DNA from: a virus
DNA length: 43,901 nt
Strand: one strand, 5' to 3'
IMG/VR virus record: IMGVR_UViG_3300010413_000063
Span: 1-43,901 of that record
Shown: positions 1 through 7,284 of the stretch, in pieces
Layout of the letters: each line of letters opens with the position of its first letter
Position numbering within the stretch: the stretch's first letter is position 1
Notes under the pieces: generated by a model
Told to the model about the DNA's origin: nothing
The model's database searches: none
The model's input: the letters and a program-made list of their open reading frames with translations, nothing else
Made by a program: the position numbers and the translations under genes

Positions 1-17
1 GTTTCCTGCCTTGGTTG

Positions 18-683
18 CTAGAGATTGCAGGCCCCCCCTGCCGCCGCCTTCAACTTTCGCTGCAATTCTGCCCGCAAACATCGGTTGTACTGCGCCCTGT
101 TAGGTTTAGCAGCTTCCAGGCGCCGTTTCATTTCCAATATATCACCGTAGCTTATCCGCATTTTTTCTGCCCCAATATCTTGGCCATTATTATCACATAT
201 TGCATTTGCAGCACAATATTTTGTTTGTTTGCGGGCTTTTAGGTCGGCCTTGCGCGCGTTTTCATCCTGGGCTTTTAACAGCCTGGCGCCGCCCAGCCCG
301 GCCGTCAATATGGCAATGAACCTGCGCCTGGTGAATCGGCCGTCTTGTTTGGCAGTCTTGAATGAATGGCATGGCTTGCACAGGGCTTGCCAATTGTTCT
401 TATCCCAAAACAATTTATGGCTGCCCTTGTGCGGTTTGATATGGTCAACGTGTTCAGCTTCAACGTGAAGCCCGGCCGCCAGGCAATGCACGCACCATTT
501 GTTGTGCGCCAGGTACGCTTTTGATTCCCGGCGCCAGCGGCTGTTGTATCCGCGTGCTGCTGCGCTGGGCCTGCTGGCTTCATACTGATCGTCAATCTTT
601 TTCTGGCAGGCTGTGCAGTAGGTGTTGGCTGTCAGCGTTCCGCACCAGGGCGTTGCGCATGGTTTCTTATCTTTAATTGCCAT
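18..683 (-). CDS. HNH endonuclease
   Basis: Protein of 221 residues. A Cys pair (C64, C67), a VDHIKPH stretch (D80, H81), an Asn at about 97 and a second Cys pair with His (C102, C105, H106) make a classical HNH beta-beta-alpha-metal nuclease core. An N-terminal Cys set (C9, C14, C23, C26) could hold another zinc. A basic helical tail follows residue 115. HNH proteins next to terminase genes are known in HK97-like phages to assist DNA packaging cleavage. This gene is the last on the left; if the ends join, it lies immediately before the terminase genes. It starts one base after the preceding stop. The fold is clear; the packaging role is inferred from position. Confidence 0.85.
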   Translation of the reverse strand: MAIKDKKPCATPWCGTLTANTYCTACQKKIDDQYEASRPSAAARGYNSRWRRESKAYLAHNKWCVHCLAAGLHVEAEHVDHIKPHKGSHKLFWDKNNWQALCKPCHSFKTAKQDGRFTRRRFIAILTAGLGGARLLKAQDENARKADLKARKQTKYCAANAICDNNGQDIGAEKMRISYGDILEMKRRLEAAKPNRAQYNRCLRAELQRKLKAAAGGACNL

Positions 684-684
684 G

Positions 685-1095
685 TCATTGGCCTTCAGGT
701 GACGGCGCCGGTGCTGGGCTGTCAGGTGCGGCGCCCGTTTCAGCTTCCTGCAATTCCTTGATTTTCAGCTGCAGGTCATCAAGTTTATTTATTGCATGGT
801 CTATACGTGTACGTTCAAGGGGCTGGCTGACAGGTGCGGTATGGTCAGCACCGCGCATGACTTTCAGTTCAATGCCCTTTTCCAATACCCATACTTTGTT
901 TTTCAATTTGGCAATGTTCAGGTAATATTCAAATTCTTTTTTCAGCCTGGCAGCATGGTCAGCGGTCACGCGTTTGTGCATCTGCACAATAATCACGTCA
1001 TCAGGTTCCAGGCGCAGCAGCCTGATTTCTTGAACTGGTGCGGCCTGCAGTTTCCGCAGCCAGCGGTTCAGTCTAAACAGTTCCCGCAGTTTCAT
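685..1095 (-). CDS. hypothetical protein, helical
   Basis: Protein of 136 residues of no family I recognise. It is charged, with predicted helices around residues 40-70 and 100-120 and a Pro/Ala-rich tail. Its ATG overlaps the stop of the gene before it (ATGA), so the two are translationally coupled. It lies between another orphan and the HNH gene, in the promoter-proximal unit that starts near 1565. No catalytic motif or membrane segment is visible. Confidence 0.7.
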   Translation of the reverse strand: MKLRELFRLNRWLRKLQAAPVQEIRLLRLEPDDVIIVQMHKRVTADHAARLKKEFEYYLNIAKLKNKVWVLEKGIELKVMRGADHTAPVSQPLERTRIDHAINKLDDLQLKIKELQEAETGAAPDSPAPAPSPEGQ

Positions 1096-1475
1096 TTCTT
1101 CACCCCGTGCCTTTCCTTTTTCACCTGTTCACCGGCAATGCGCCTTTGGCTTCCATCACGCATAATCATGTACTTGCGCCCGGCCCGTTCAATCACCTTG
1201 CCCGGTTCAGCATCTTCAACGTACTGGTGCGTTATCTTGGCAGGGTCATCAGGGTCATGGCGTTCAAAGCGCGTTGCAACCTTCCTGGGTTGGAATGCCG
1301 GGCCTTGTGCCGGTCTTATTTCCATGACGGCGCCCAGGGCAGGATTCATGGCCTGCTGCATCAGTTGGTGCATGTCAGGAATTGGTGCGCCCAATTGCAA
1401 TGTTTTTTTGGATTGTTCTGCAGCGGGTTGCTGCACGTCGGCGTTTGGCGCGGCTGCGCCTTTTTCTTCTGTCAT
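1092..1475 (-). CDS. hypothetical protein
   Basis: Protein of 127 residues. I chose the ATG at 1475 over an upstream in-frame start at 1535 because a strong G-rich ribosome site lies just before it and the first 20 codons of the longer form fall in a hairpin-containing leader. The N-terminus is Ala/Gln-rich. Residues 85-127 are basic, with a pattern of short strands (GRKYMIMRDGSQRRIAGEQV). It is the first gene after the promoter-like sequence at 1572-1599 and is coupled to the next gene by ATGA. Function unknown. Confidence 0.72.
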   Translation of the reverse strand: MTEEKGAAAPNADVQQPAAEQSKKTLQLGAPIPDMHQLMQQAMNPALGAVMEIRPAQGPAFQPRKVATRFERHDPDDPAKITHQYVEDAEPGKVIERAGRKYMIMRDGSQRRIAGEQVKKERHGVKK

Positions 1476-1500
1476 AGGCCCCCCTATATGTTCCCGTTTG

Positions 1501-1530
1501 CTGGCCGCCAGCGGGTTGTATGACGGCCAG
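1501..1530 (-). promoter_or_regulatory. hairpin in 5' leader
   Basis: Seven-base inverted repeat CTGGCCG/CGGCCAG with a 16-base loop. It lies between the predicted transcription start (about 1565) and the ATG at 1475. It has no following T-run, so a leader structure is more likely than a terminator. Confidence 0.4.
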
Positions 1531-1571
1531 CACATCAGGGTAAACCGTTGAAAATCGGTGTTATCAAAGGC

Positions 1572-1599
1572 AGGATACTAAATATTGCGGTTTTGTCAA
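1572..1599 (-). promoter_or_regulatory. sigma70-like promoter
   Basis: On the minus strand a perfect -35 box TTGACA (1594-1599) is followed after 16 bases by TATCCT (1572-1577) as -10. It lies in the 153-base gap before the gene at 1092-1475 and would start a transcript covering the three genes at the left end and, on a circular map, the terminase genes. A direct repeat unit overlaps it (see 1584-1627). Confidence 0.6.
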
Positions 1600-1627
1600 T
1601 GATTCTATACAAGCAATTGCGGTTTTG
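1584..1627. repeat. 12-base direct repeat pair over the promoter
   Basis: ATTGCGGTTTTG occurs at 1584-1595 and again at 1616-1627, exactly 32 bases apart, about three helical turns. The first copy overlaps the -35 box and spacer of the promoter at 1572-1599. The second reaches the stop region of the upstream gene. The layout fits a pair of activator or repressor sites; the regulator is unknown. Confidence 0.55.
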
Positions 1628-1628
1628 C

Positions 1629-1859
1629 TTATTTCACCATTTCAGCCAGGTGCCTGCGCATTTTAATAAATCGGTCAACGTTCCGCATTGCTTTGCGGTA
1701 TTCATTCCGCAGGTCACCCGGCACAACCCTGTCAACCTGGCGCGTTTTTCTGTTGAATCGCATGCCGACGCGGTATGAATCGGCCAGGCTTAATTCACTT
1801 TCAGTTGCCAGATATAGGGCCAAATGCAGCGTTTTCAAATCAGGTTTGGATATTTTCAT
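1629..1859 (-). CDS. small hypothetical protein
   Basis: Protein of 76 residues, basic and almost entirely helical. No Cys cluster or membrane segment is present. Its ATG overlaps the stop of the gene before it (ATGA). It is the last gene before the 153-base regulatory gap. No family recognised. Confidence 0.68.
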   Translation of the reverse strand: MKISKPDLKTLHLALYLATESELSLADSYRVGMRFNRKTRQVDRVVPGDLRNEYRKAMRNVDRFIKMRRHLAEMVK

Positions 1860-2062
1860 TTTCCCAGGGCTTCAACCCATTTCTGGCGGTTGTATTCGCA
1901 TTTTCCTTCAATGTTCACAACGTCACCGCTTGTTGTGCGCATCAAGGTTGCATTCCCGTTGGGTGTCATGCTTTCAATGCTGTCGGCCCTGACGGTATAC
2001 GGCCTTTTATTTCCGCCTTCCTGGGTTTCAGGCCATTTTGTGAAATCAAGGAATATGGTCAT
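1856..2062 (-). CDS. small beta-strand protein, FlbD-like in pattern
   Basis: Protein of 68 residues. The order of short strands (TIFLDFT, RPYTVRADSIESM, NATLMRTTSGDVVNI) resembles the FlbD-type small beta fold, in which a 'V.ADSIESM' segment is followed by a 'TTSGDVV' turn. I know this fold from motility-associated and orphan phage proteins, so the resemblance does not give a function. It is coupled by ATGA to both neighbours. Confidence 0.62.
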   Translation of the reverse strand: MTIFLDFTKWPETQEGGNKRPYTVRADSIESMTPNGNATLMRTTSGDVVNIEGKCEYNRQKWVEALGK

Positions 2063-2271
2063 GCAATATGCCTTTCCGCAACAAACGGGCGCCAGCCAAC
2101 AAATTCAGGCCCGGCAACTGCATCAATTTGGCGGCGCTGCCGGTTTGTCACTTTTCTTATTTGAACGCCATTTGAATAAACAGGCGTTGCTATTTTATAA
2201 ATAGACGCGGCCGGGCATGGTTTCAGAAACCGCGTCATAACGTCGATATAGATATCATTTCTTGTAAACAT
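2059..2271 (-). CDS. small hypothetical protein
   Basis: Protein of 70 residues with no recognised domain. The middle part is basic and strand-rich (PVYSNGVQIRKVTNRQRRQI). It begins inside the 3' end of the preceding gene and ends with an ATGA overlap into the next. It belongs to the chain of small early genes below the replication genes. Confidence 0.6.
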   Translation of the reverse strand: MFTRNDIYIDVMTRFLKPCPAASIYKIATPVYSNGVQIRKVTNRQRRQIDAVAGPEFVGWRPFVAERHIA

Positions 2272-2495
2272 TCTGAAAACCTCGCATTTTGTTCAACCGC
2301 CTTTTGCAAGGCAGCACACATTTGGTGCAGGTTTTGGTCAGGCACGCCTTCAGGGAAAAGTTCATTAATCACGTCACGCTGGCCAGGTTCCAATTTGCTG
2401 ATTAATTCATTCAGTTCCCGGCGTTTTTCGGTTTTGATCTGTTCCACTTGGCGCAGTGTTTCAAGGTACGCGTTCTGCTGGTCGGGTGTCGGCAT
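2235..2495 (-). CDS. small helical protein, paralogue of upstream gene
   Basis: Protein of 86 residues. I chose the ATG at 2495, which has an AGGAAA ribosome site; the frame is open further upstream but there runs through the coding region of the preceding gene. Residues 35-70 (EPGQRDVINELFPEGVPDQN) closely match a segment of the preceding gene product (RPEQRTKLQDMYPDGIPDTE), so the two look like a tandem duplication. All-helical, with a short Pro-containing turn in the shared motif. Function unknown. Confidence 0.66.
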   Translation of the reverse strand: MPTPDQQNAYLETLRQVEQIKTEKRRELNELISKLEPGQRDVINELFPEGVPDQNLHQMCAALQKAVEQNARFSECLQEMISISTL

Positions 2496-2952
2496 TTTCT
2501 TGTTTCCTTTCATCATGCTTGTTTTTGTCAATGGTACGCTGCAGCAGCTGAAAAACATTTTCCAGTTCAGTATCAGGTATCCCGTCAGGGTACATGTCCT
2601 GCAACTTTGTACGCTGTTCAGGCCGCACCTGCAGCAGTGCGTTGTCAACCTGGTCACGCAACGCTTTCACGTCAGGCGTCAGGCTGGTGTCAAACAGTTG
2701 CTGCAAAACCGTGATTTGCTGGCCCAGGCTGGTCAGCTGGTTTGCCATTTCATTCAAGGCGGTCAGGGCCTTGATTACTTCATCGTGTTTAAAAGTCAGC
2801 ATAATTGCCCCTTTCAGTTGGTCAACAATTTCCTGGGCCTGCAGGCACGCTGTTGTGTGCCAGGTGTTCATTGGGTTGCCAATGCCCATTTCACACCAAC
2901 AGCTGCCGCGCTTCAGGCTTTCCAGCAGTTCAACCAGTTCAATGTGTATCAT
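2461..2952 (-). CDS. helical protein with shared 'PDGIPD' motif
   Basis: Protein of 163 residues from the ATG at 2952, which lies just inside the end of the preceding gene. The first third holds a Cys pair and a 'MNTWHTTACLQAQEIV' segment. The middle is a leucine-heptad coiled coil (about residues 60-110). The last third carries the motif shared with the next gene. The coiled coil suggests an oligomer. No enzymatic motif is seen. Confidence 0.66.
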   Translation of the reverse strand: MIHIELVELLESLKRGSCWCEMGIGNPMNTWHTTACLQAQEIVDQLKGAIMLTFKHDEVIKALTALNEMANQLTSLGQQITVLQQLFDTSLTPDVKALRDQVDNALLQVRPEQRTKLQDMYPDGIPDTELENVFQLLQRTIDKNKHDERKQENADTRPAERVP

Positions 2953-3151
2953 CAGCCTTGCTTTCCACCAGGCCCAGGTCAAAACCCATAAACCGGCGCC
3001 TTTCCTGTTCCTGATACATCAAAATTTTTATCACATACTCTTTTTCAAATTGGTCAATTGGTACACCCATGAAACTGCCGTATGTGTTTCTGATTTCCCT
3101 GTCAAGGAAGTATTTGGCACGTTCAAGATTCTGTTTTTCTTCTAACTTCAT
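2939..3151 (-). CDS. small hypothetical protein after helicase loader
   Basis: Protein of 70 residues, helical and strongly charged. Its ATG overlaps the stop of the DnaC-like gene (ATGA), so it is made together with the replication proteins. No family recognised. It could be a small accessory of the loader, but only position suggests this. Confidence 0.65.
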   Translation of the reverse strand: MKLEEKQNLERAKYFLDREIRNTYGSFMGVPIDQFEKEYVIKILMYQEQERRRFMGFDLGLVESKADDTH

Positions 3152-3888
3152 ACCGGTACCTCAGTGCATAGTTTGAACAGCCTGCTGACAACCTGGTTGG
3201 TCAGTACCTGGCGCAAATCCTTGCCGCCGTTGCGGTCAATCATGGGCAGGTTGCCGGTGATTGAAATACCCAGCTGGCGCCGTTTTATGGTGTCCAGCAA
3301 ATCAAAAAGTACTTCAGCCCTGAAATCAGTGCGCGCGGCCGCCTTGTCAATATCGTCAATGAACAGGTGCGCCTGGTTGGCGTCCTGAACCATTTGAATC
3401 ACCCTGCAGGTGTACGTTTCCCTGTCACGTTCCTTTGGCAGTTCCGCCTGCGTCAATTGGGTAATCAGCTGCCGGGCCGTGCGCAGTTGGCAGGGAATAT
3501 CAGCCAGGCACATTGCGCGGTATTGGGCCAGCAGCAAGTGCGTTTTCCCGGCGCCATAATTGCCGTATAGATAAAAACTGCCCATTGGGTTGCCGCGTAT
3601 CAGGGCAGCTGCCGTGCGCTGGGTTTCAGTGCGCGGTTCATATTGCGTGAAATCCGCGCTGCCGTATTCAGGCCAGTTTTTATGCAGTTCAGCCAGCTTG
3701 GCATTTTCAATGGCCTTGAACCGGCACTGACAGCGTTTCACGCCGCCCCTTTCAGGCACCGGCGCCCAGCCCGTACCGCTGCAAATCTGGCAAACTTCAA
3801 TGACATGCTTTGGAATATCCCGGCAATTTGTCGGGATCAAATTCAATTCCGTTTGCACTTTGGGCAGTATTTCTTTGATTGTTTGCAA
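3148..3888 (-). CDS. DnaC-like AAA+ helicase loader
   Basis: Protein of 246 residues. Walker A is GNYGAGKT (109-116) and Walker B is HLFIDDID (174-181), within a DnaC/IstB-type AAA+ domain. An N-terminal Cys set (C33, C36, C53, C55) resembles the zinc-binding region of phage and Gram-positive DnaC proteins. The family delivers host replicative helicase to an initiator-bound origin. The start is TTG with a GGAGG site eight bases upstream, 92 bases inside the end of the initiator gene in another frame. No helicase or polymerase gene is present, so host proteins are presumably loaded. Confidence 0.88.
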   Translation of the reverse strand: MQTIKEILPKVQTELNLIPTNCRDIPKHVIEVCQICSGTGWAPVPERGGVKRCQCRFKAIENAKLAELHKNWPEYGSADFTQYEPRTETQRTAAALIRGNPMGSFYLYGNYGAGKTHLLLAQYRAMCLADIPCQLRTARQLITQLTQAELPKERDRETYTCRVIQMVQDANQAHLFIDDIDKAAARTDFRAEVLFDLLDTIKRRQLGISITGNLPMIDRNGGKDLRQVLTNQVVSRLFKLCTEVPV

Positions 3889-4591
3889 TTTTCAATCCTC
3901 CGCTGGGCGGCGGCGGCGCAGCAGCTTCCCAGCGCCGTTGGTTCAACAACGTTGCCGGGTGCGGTATCATGCTTGGGTTTTGCCATTGTTCTGATTGCAT
4001 GGCAACCGCCAGCCATTCCAGAATTTTCACCAGTTCCTGTTCATCAATCCGCGCCTTTATGAACGCGCTGCGGGCTTTCTTCAGGCTTTCCGGCCTGGGA
4101 TAAACAGCCCAAAACCTTTTGAACAGTTCGTCAATTGTCGGGCCGGTACCGGGCGCATCATTTTCACTAAAAGCATTTTCTTGTATTCCATTACCAGTAT
4201 ATACCTCACGTTGTGACAAATCCGTGACAGGCCCGTTTTCTGTTTTCTTTTCACGGCACCTGGCCTGCCGCTGGCGCGCACTTTCGCGCGTTTCCCATTC
4301 CCGCTTCAACCGTCGTGACACAAACGTCACAATGCCGTTTTCAACCGTCACCTGGGCCGCCTGGGTTTGCTGCAGGTCGGCAATTGCCAGGCGTAAAACT
4401 TCAACGTCAGGGCACCGCAGCATGCTTTGCATTTGCGGTTCAGTTCCGGCAATAAAATATGTTTGGTCATCCTCATACATGCGGCAAATGGCGTCAGCCC
4501 AAATGCCCCGCGTTGCTGGCGTACACTTTGACAGTTTGGTGTCAGTCAACCAATCCAGGTAATAGAAATGAAACCATGGCATTTTACCCAC
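3797..4591 (-). CDS. replication initiation protein
   Basis: Protein of 264 residues. The N-terminal WFHFYYLDWLTD segment followed by 'CTPATRGIWADAICRMYE' is the winged-helix start typical of phage O-like or DnaD-type initiators. The region around residue 160 (LFKRFWAVYPRPESLKKA) is the usual C-terminal element of such proteins. The start is GTG at 4591 with AAGG nine bases away; an ATG three codons later (4582) is also possible. It sits directly upstream of, and overlapping, the DnaC-like gene, which is the standard initiator/loader pair. An origin may lie within this gene, but I see no iterons. Confidence 0.8.
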   Translation of the reverse strand: MGKMPWFHFYYLDWLTDTKLSKCTPATRGIWADAICRMYEDDQTYFIAGTEPQMQSMLRCPDVEVLRLAIADLQQTQAAQVTVENGIVTFVSRRLKREWETRESARQRQARCREKKTENGPVTDLSQREVYTGNGIQENAFSENDAPGTGPTIDELFKRFWAVYPRPESLKKARSAFIKARIDEQELVKILEWLAVAMQSEQWQNPSMIPHPATLLNQRRWEAAAPPPPSGGLKIANNQRNTAQSANGIEFDPDKLPGYSKACH

Positions 4592-4611
4592 TTGCTGAAA
4601 CCTTCCATTTT

Positions 4612-4881
4612 TTAATCTGCAGTTGTGTTCAACAAAATACCCGTTGCCTGGGTGTCATAATACCGTGCCAGCAATGTTTGCGGCGTATCGTCGGCCGTGG
4701 AAATTCTGAACAGTGCCCGCCAGGTGTCACAAACCCTGGTTGCGTGACATGGCGTGACGCCTTGGAAAAGTATTTCAATTGCCTGGCCCGCAACCTGGCA
4801 GCGCATCATTTTGGAAATGGCGGCCTGCCGGGCATGAAACAGCGCCAACGGATTTTGGCAGTTTGGCGTTTCCCTGTTCAT
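4612..4881 (-). CDS. hypothetical protein
   Basis: Protein of 89 residues with AAAGGA before the ATG. It contains four cysteines (C8, C28, C45, C51) but no paired CxxC. Helical and strand segments alternate. It immediately precedes the initiator gene. No family recognised. Confidence 0.62.
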   Translation of the reverse strand: MNRETPNCQNPLALFHARQAAISKMMRCQVAGQAIEILFQGVTPCHATRVCDTWRALFRISTADDTPQTLLARYYDTQATGILLNTTAD

Positions 4882-4948
4882 ATTGTTCCTTTCACCGTAC
4901 CGGCCGCCCTGGGCCGCAACGTTCCGCCCAGGTCATTTTGCATGCACC

Positions 4949-5584
4949 CTATGGTTTGAAATGATCCTGGGCCTTTTCAGCGCGGTTTTCATCCGGCAAA
5001 ACGCCGAATGCGTCAAAAATAATGGTTTTTTCCTTTTCCGGCAAAACTGGCATGAAAACGGCACGCCAGCCCAGGCCCAAAATGGTGACGCGTTCCTTTT
5101 TCCCGGCCGTATGCACCGTCACCGGTTCATTTCCATAAATACCGTCAAGACATTTGGCCAGCAGGTTTTTATTTATCGGGATCTCAAATAAATAGGCTGT
5201 GTCACCCATAATCACCCGGCCGCCCAGCCCTTCACAACGCGGGCACGGTATTTCATTGCCGCAGTCAGGGCATTCATAAAACCCGTCACCGTCACAGCTG
5301 CGGCACGGTTTGTCATATTCAGCCCGCCCGGCCCAGGCTTTCAGCTTCACAAGTTCTGTATCATGCTGAACGGCGCCGAATGGCATTTTCATGCGCCTGA
5401 TTATTGCGTCATGCAATGGGCCTTCAAATTCAGGGTAATCATTCCGCAGCCCGGCCAGGCCAACCAGGCAACGGCCGTTTGACGCAACCAGGTGTTGTTC
5501 ACCCATGATTGAAATATTGGCAGGTTGAATGCCGTTGACATACTCAGCTGCAATTCTTTCCAGCCAGCCAGTTCCAAATATCAT
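4949..5584 (-). CDS. DnaJ-type zinc-finger protein
   Basis: Protein of 211 residues, starting at the ATGA overlap at 5584. A central block (about residues 95-125) has CRSCDGDG, CPDCG and CPRCEGLG, the spacing of a DnaJ central zinc domain. It is flanked by two halves rich in short strands (IFGTGWLERI..., VTVHTAGKKERVTILGLGW...), which suggests a beta fold interrupted by the zinc finger. No J domain is present. Such proteins are common in phage replication regions, with unknown partners. The zinc site is clear; the role is not. Confidence 0.68.
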   Translation of the reverse strand: MIFGTGWLERIAAEYVNGIQPANISIMGEQHLVASNGRCLVGLAGLRNDYPEFEGPLHDAIIRRMKMPFGAVQHDTELVKLKAWAGRAEYDKPCRSCDGDGFYECPDCGNEIPCPRCEGLGGRVIMGDTAYLFEIPINKNLLAKCLDGIYGNEPVTVHTAGKKERVTILGLGWRAVFMPVLPEKEKTIIFDAFGVLPDENRAEKAQDHFKP

Positions 5585-5784
5585 GCCCGGCCGCCTTTCT
5601 TGAAATCTTTGGCCTTTGGGCAGGTGCCCCAATGCGGCGCCATGGTGCCAGGATCAAGGGGCATTTTCTTGCCCCTGGGCGTTATCCACCATTCAATTTC
5701 GGCGCCGCAGCCCCGGCACCTGGCATGATTGTCAAAACGGTACCCGGCCGCAACCAGGTCATTTTCAGTTTGTGGAAATGCCAT
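5581..5784 (-). CDS. small zinc-ribbon protein
   Basis: Protein of 67 residues from the ATG at 5784, which has GGAAAGG upstream. The pattern CRGCGAEIEWWITPRGKKMP followed by a distal Cys after 'HWGTCP' (CxxC...H...C) is a recurring small phage family of unknown role. It is coupled by ATGA to the DnaJ-type protein. One of at least six small Cys-rich products in this genome. Confidence 0.7.
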   Translation of the reverse strand: MAFPQTENDLVAAGYRFDNHARCRGCGAEIEWWITPRGKKMPLDPGTMAPHWGTCPKAKDFKKGGRA

Positions 5785-6328
5785 TTGTTTTTTTCCTTTC
5801 CTTTTCGTCAACAACCCATATGTGCCCGCTGCAGGATTCACAACCCTGTTTGGTCACCAGCTGCCGCAGGCCGCACTGATAACAAACCAGGTTCTGCCCG
5901 ATCACTGAAACCAGCGCGCTGCCGATTTTCACCCTGGCGCCTTCCGCAAAATCGAATGGCGGCGGCACCCGCAGACATTTGCACCCGGTGCCGGGCGCGG
6001 CGGTATGGTGACATTGCCCGCAGTAAATGCCCAGGTGCGTTGTTTCGCACTGACAGCACTGGTACCAGGGCAGCGGTGTTTCATCTTCAGCTGCTTCCTG
6101 TTCCATTGCCTGCAGGGCTTCAGGCCCCAGGGCGTCATTGATATCCGCCAGCAGGCTGTTGAATTTTTCAGCCAGTTCACCCAGGGCTTTGCCCATGGCC
6201 TTGAACGCTTCACCGGCCGTGCGCATTTGGTGCAGCGCCTGGCTGAAATCTTCAGGCCGCACCTTGCCGTCAAGATTAAACCAGCGCAGCACGTCATTGG
6301 TTGTCAGTTTGCTGTTTTCGTCACCCAT
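5765..6328 (-). CDS. multi zinc-ribbon protein
   Basis: Protein of 187 residues from the ATG at 6328, preceded by AAAGGT. The N-terminal third is helical (about residues 10-75). The remainder carries successive Cys pairs (CCQC, CGQC, CKC, CYQC, CESC), enough for two or three zinc ribbons. This arrangement is usual in nucleic-acid or protein-protein adaptors. No enzymatic motif is visible, and I recognise no family. Confidence 0.66.
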   Translation of the reverse strand: MGDENSKLTTNDVLRWFNLDGKVRPEDFSQALHQMRTAGEAFKAMGKALGELAEKFNSLLADINDALGPEALQAMEQEAAEDETPLPWYQCCQCETTHLGIYCGQCHHTAAPGTGCKCLRVPPPFDFAEGARVKIGSALVSVIGQNLVCYQCGLRQLVTKQGCESCSGHIWVVDEKERKKTNGISTN

Positions 6329-6338
6329 GGTGTACCTT

Positions 6339-6563
6339 TCATTTGGTTGACGGCCTGCCCCTTCCAACCCTGAAACCAGGGCTGAAACCTTTGCGCAGGT
6401 TCCGGGCCTTCAGTTTTTCCAATTCACCCCTTGGGTCATTGCTTTCCCGCAGCAGGCCCAGATGCAGCACCTGGTCAACAGTTGCATGTTTCATGCGCAC
6501 CTGCAGGGCAATCACTTCAAATTCAAGTTCATGCAGCACCTGTATGATTTCTTCAAGTGTCAT
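6339..6563 (-). CDS. small protein of a tandem family (copy 4)
   Basis: Protein of 74 residues from the ATG at 6563 with GGAAGG upstream; longer forms would overlap the preceding gene. A leading helix (MTLEEIIQVLHEL), then EFEVIALQV, a loop and a charged helix, follow the plan of the three preceding small genes. The C-terminus is strongly basic (RKGFSPGFRVGRGRPSTK), a difference from the others. Function unknown. Confidence 0.64.
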   Translation of the reverse strand: MTLEEIIQVLHELEFEVIALQVRMKHATVDQVLHLGLLRESNDPRGELEKLKARNLRKGFSPGFRVGRGRPSTK

Positions 6564-6567
6564 GCTA

Positions 6568-6762
6568 TTACCTTCCAGCGTTTTTTGCGGCAACCAGTTT
6601 GGCCTGCAGCCCTTTAATGAACCGGCGTTTGTTATCAGCCATTTCAATTTGTTCCGGCGTCAAAATGGTGCTGACAAGGTTTTCACCTTCCAGGGTCAAT
6701 TCAATTGCCTTGATTTTCATGCCGTTCATTTCTGCAGCATTTAAAAACCGCGTCAAGTTCAT
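6568..6762 (-). CDS. small protein of a tandem family (copy 3)
   Basis: Protein of 64 residues, with GAAAGG before its ATG. Order: helix (LTRFLNAAEMNG), strand (MKIKAIELTLEGENLVSTI), LTPEQIE turn, charged helix. The 'G..IK.IEL' core lines up with copies at 6773-7027 and 7039-7284. No known domain. A likely product of gene duplication. Confidence 0.64.
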   Translation of the reverse strand: MNLTRFLNAAEMNGMKIKAIELTLEGENLVSTILTPEQIEMADNKRRFIKGLQAKLVAAKNAGR

Positions 6763-6772
6763 GGCTTGCCTT

Positions 6773-7027
6773 TCAGTTCAGGTTTGGATTGCCGGGCGTC
6801 CAACGCTTCAGCTGGTCAGGCGTCAAGTTTTTGGTTTCATTCCAGTGCGCACTCACCTTATCAACAAAATTTTCAATTGTTCCTTCAGGCGCCTGCAGCA
6901 GCTGGCCTGCAATAACCAGGTCAACCTTTTCACCAGGCTTGCGCACCGTCAATGATTCAAATTCCCAGCCTTTGGTTTCAAGCCATTCCCGCAGTTCCTG
7001 CAGCACCTGTTCAATTTTCTTTTCCAT
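6773..7027 (-). CDS. small protein of a tandem family (copy 2)
   Basis: Protein of 84 residues, with GAAGGGG before the ATG. 'LQELREWLETKGWEFESLTV' matches 'LAELEAWLQAQGWAIKGIQL' of the neighbour at 7039-7284, followed in both by a charged strand and a helix. The C-terminal tail (LTPDQLKRWTPGNPNLN) is its own. Function unknown; small alpha/beta fold likely. Confidence 0.66.
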   Translation of the reverse strand: MEKKIEQVLQELREWLETKGWEFESLTVRKPGEKVDLVIAGQLLQAPEGTIENFVDKVSAHWNETKNLTPDQLKRWTPGNPNLN

Positions 7028-7038
7028 GCTTCACCCCT

Positions 7039-7284
7039 TCAGTTGAAATTGCGTTTGTCGGCGCAATCCAGCTTTGCATTCATATGGTCAAATACTTCCT
7101 GGCGGCGCGAGCCTGGTGCCAGGTCGGCCGGTTCCAATGTCAAATCTTTATTGTATTTCTCACAGTATAGTTGAATACCTTTGATTGCCCAGCCCTGGGC
7201 CTGCAACCAGGCTTCAAGTTCAGCCAGTGTTTCCGGCGCCCGGCGCTGATTTCTTTTATAGAATAGTGCGTCAATGTTCGTCAT
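7039..7284 (-). CDS. small protein of a tandem family (copy 1)
   Basis: Protein of 81 residues. It starts within the end of the preceding gene, with GGCGGAAAAG as ribosome site. The core from about residue 15 (helix, GW turn, strand 'IKGIQLY', acidic loop, helix) is shared with three genes downstream. It is the first and, with copy 2, the most similar member. No family recognised. Confidence 0.65.
   Translation of the reverse strand: MTNIDALFYKRNQRRAPETLAELEAWLQAQGWAIKGIQLYCEKYNKDLTLEPADLAPGSRRQEVFDHMNAKLDCADKRNFN

Noticed and set aside
305-595. Minus-strand frame of 96 codons inside the HNH gene
   Set aside because: It lies entirely within the HNH coding region in another frame, and the HNH reading has all catalytic residues.
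796-1551. Long open frames on the plus strand, here and at many other places (such as 7955-8842, 22716-23492, 24525-25457)
   Set aside because: They lie opposite well-supported minus-strand genes, show no domain or steady ribosome site, and are rich in Cys, His, Pro and Ser as expected from antisense frames.
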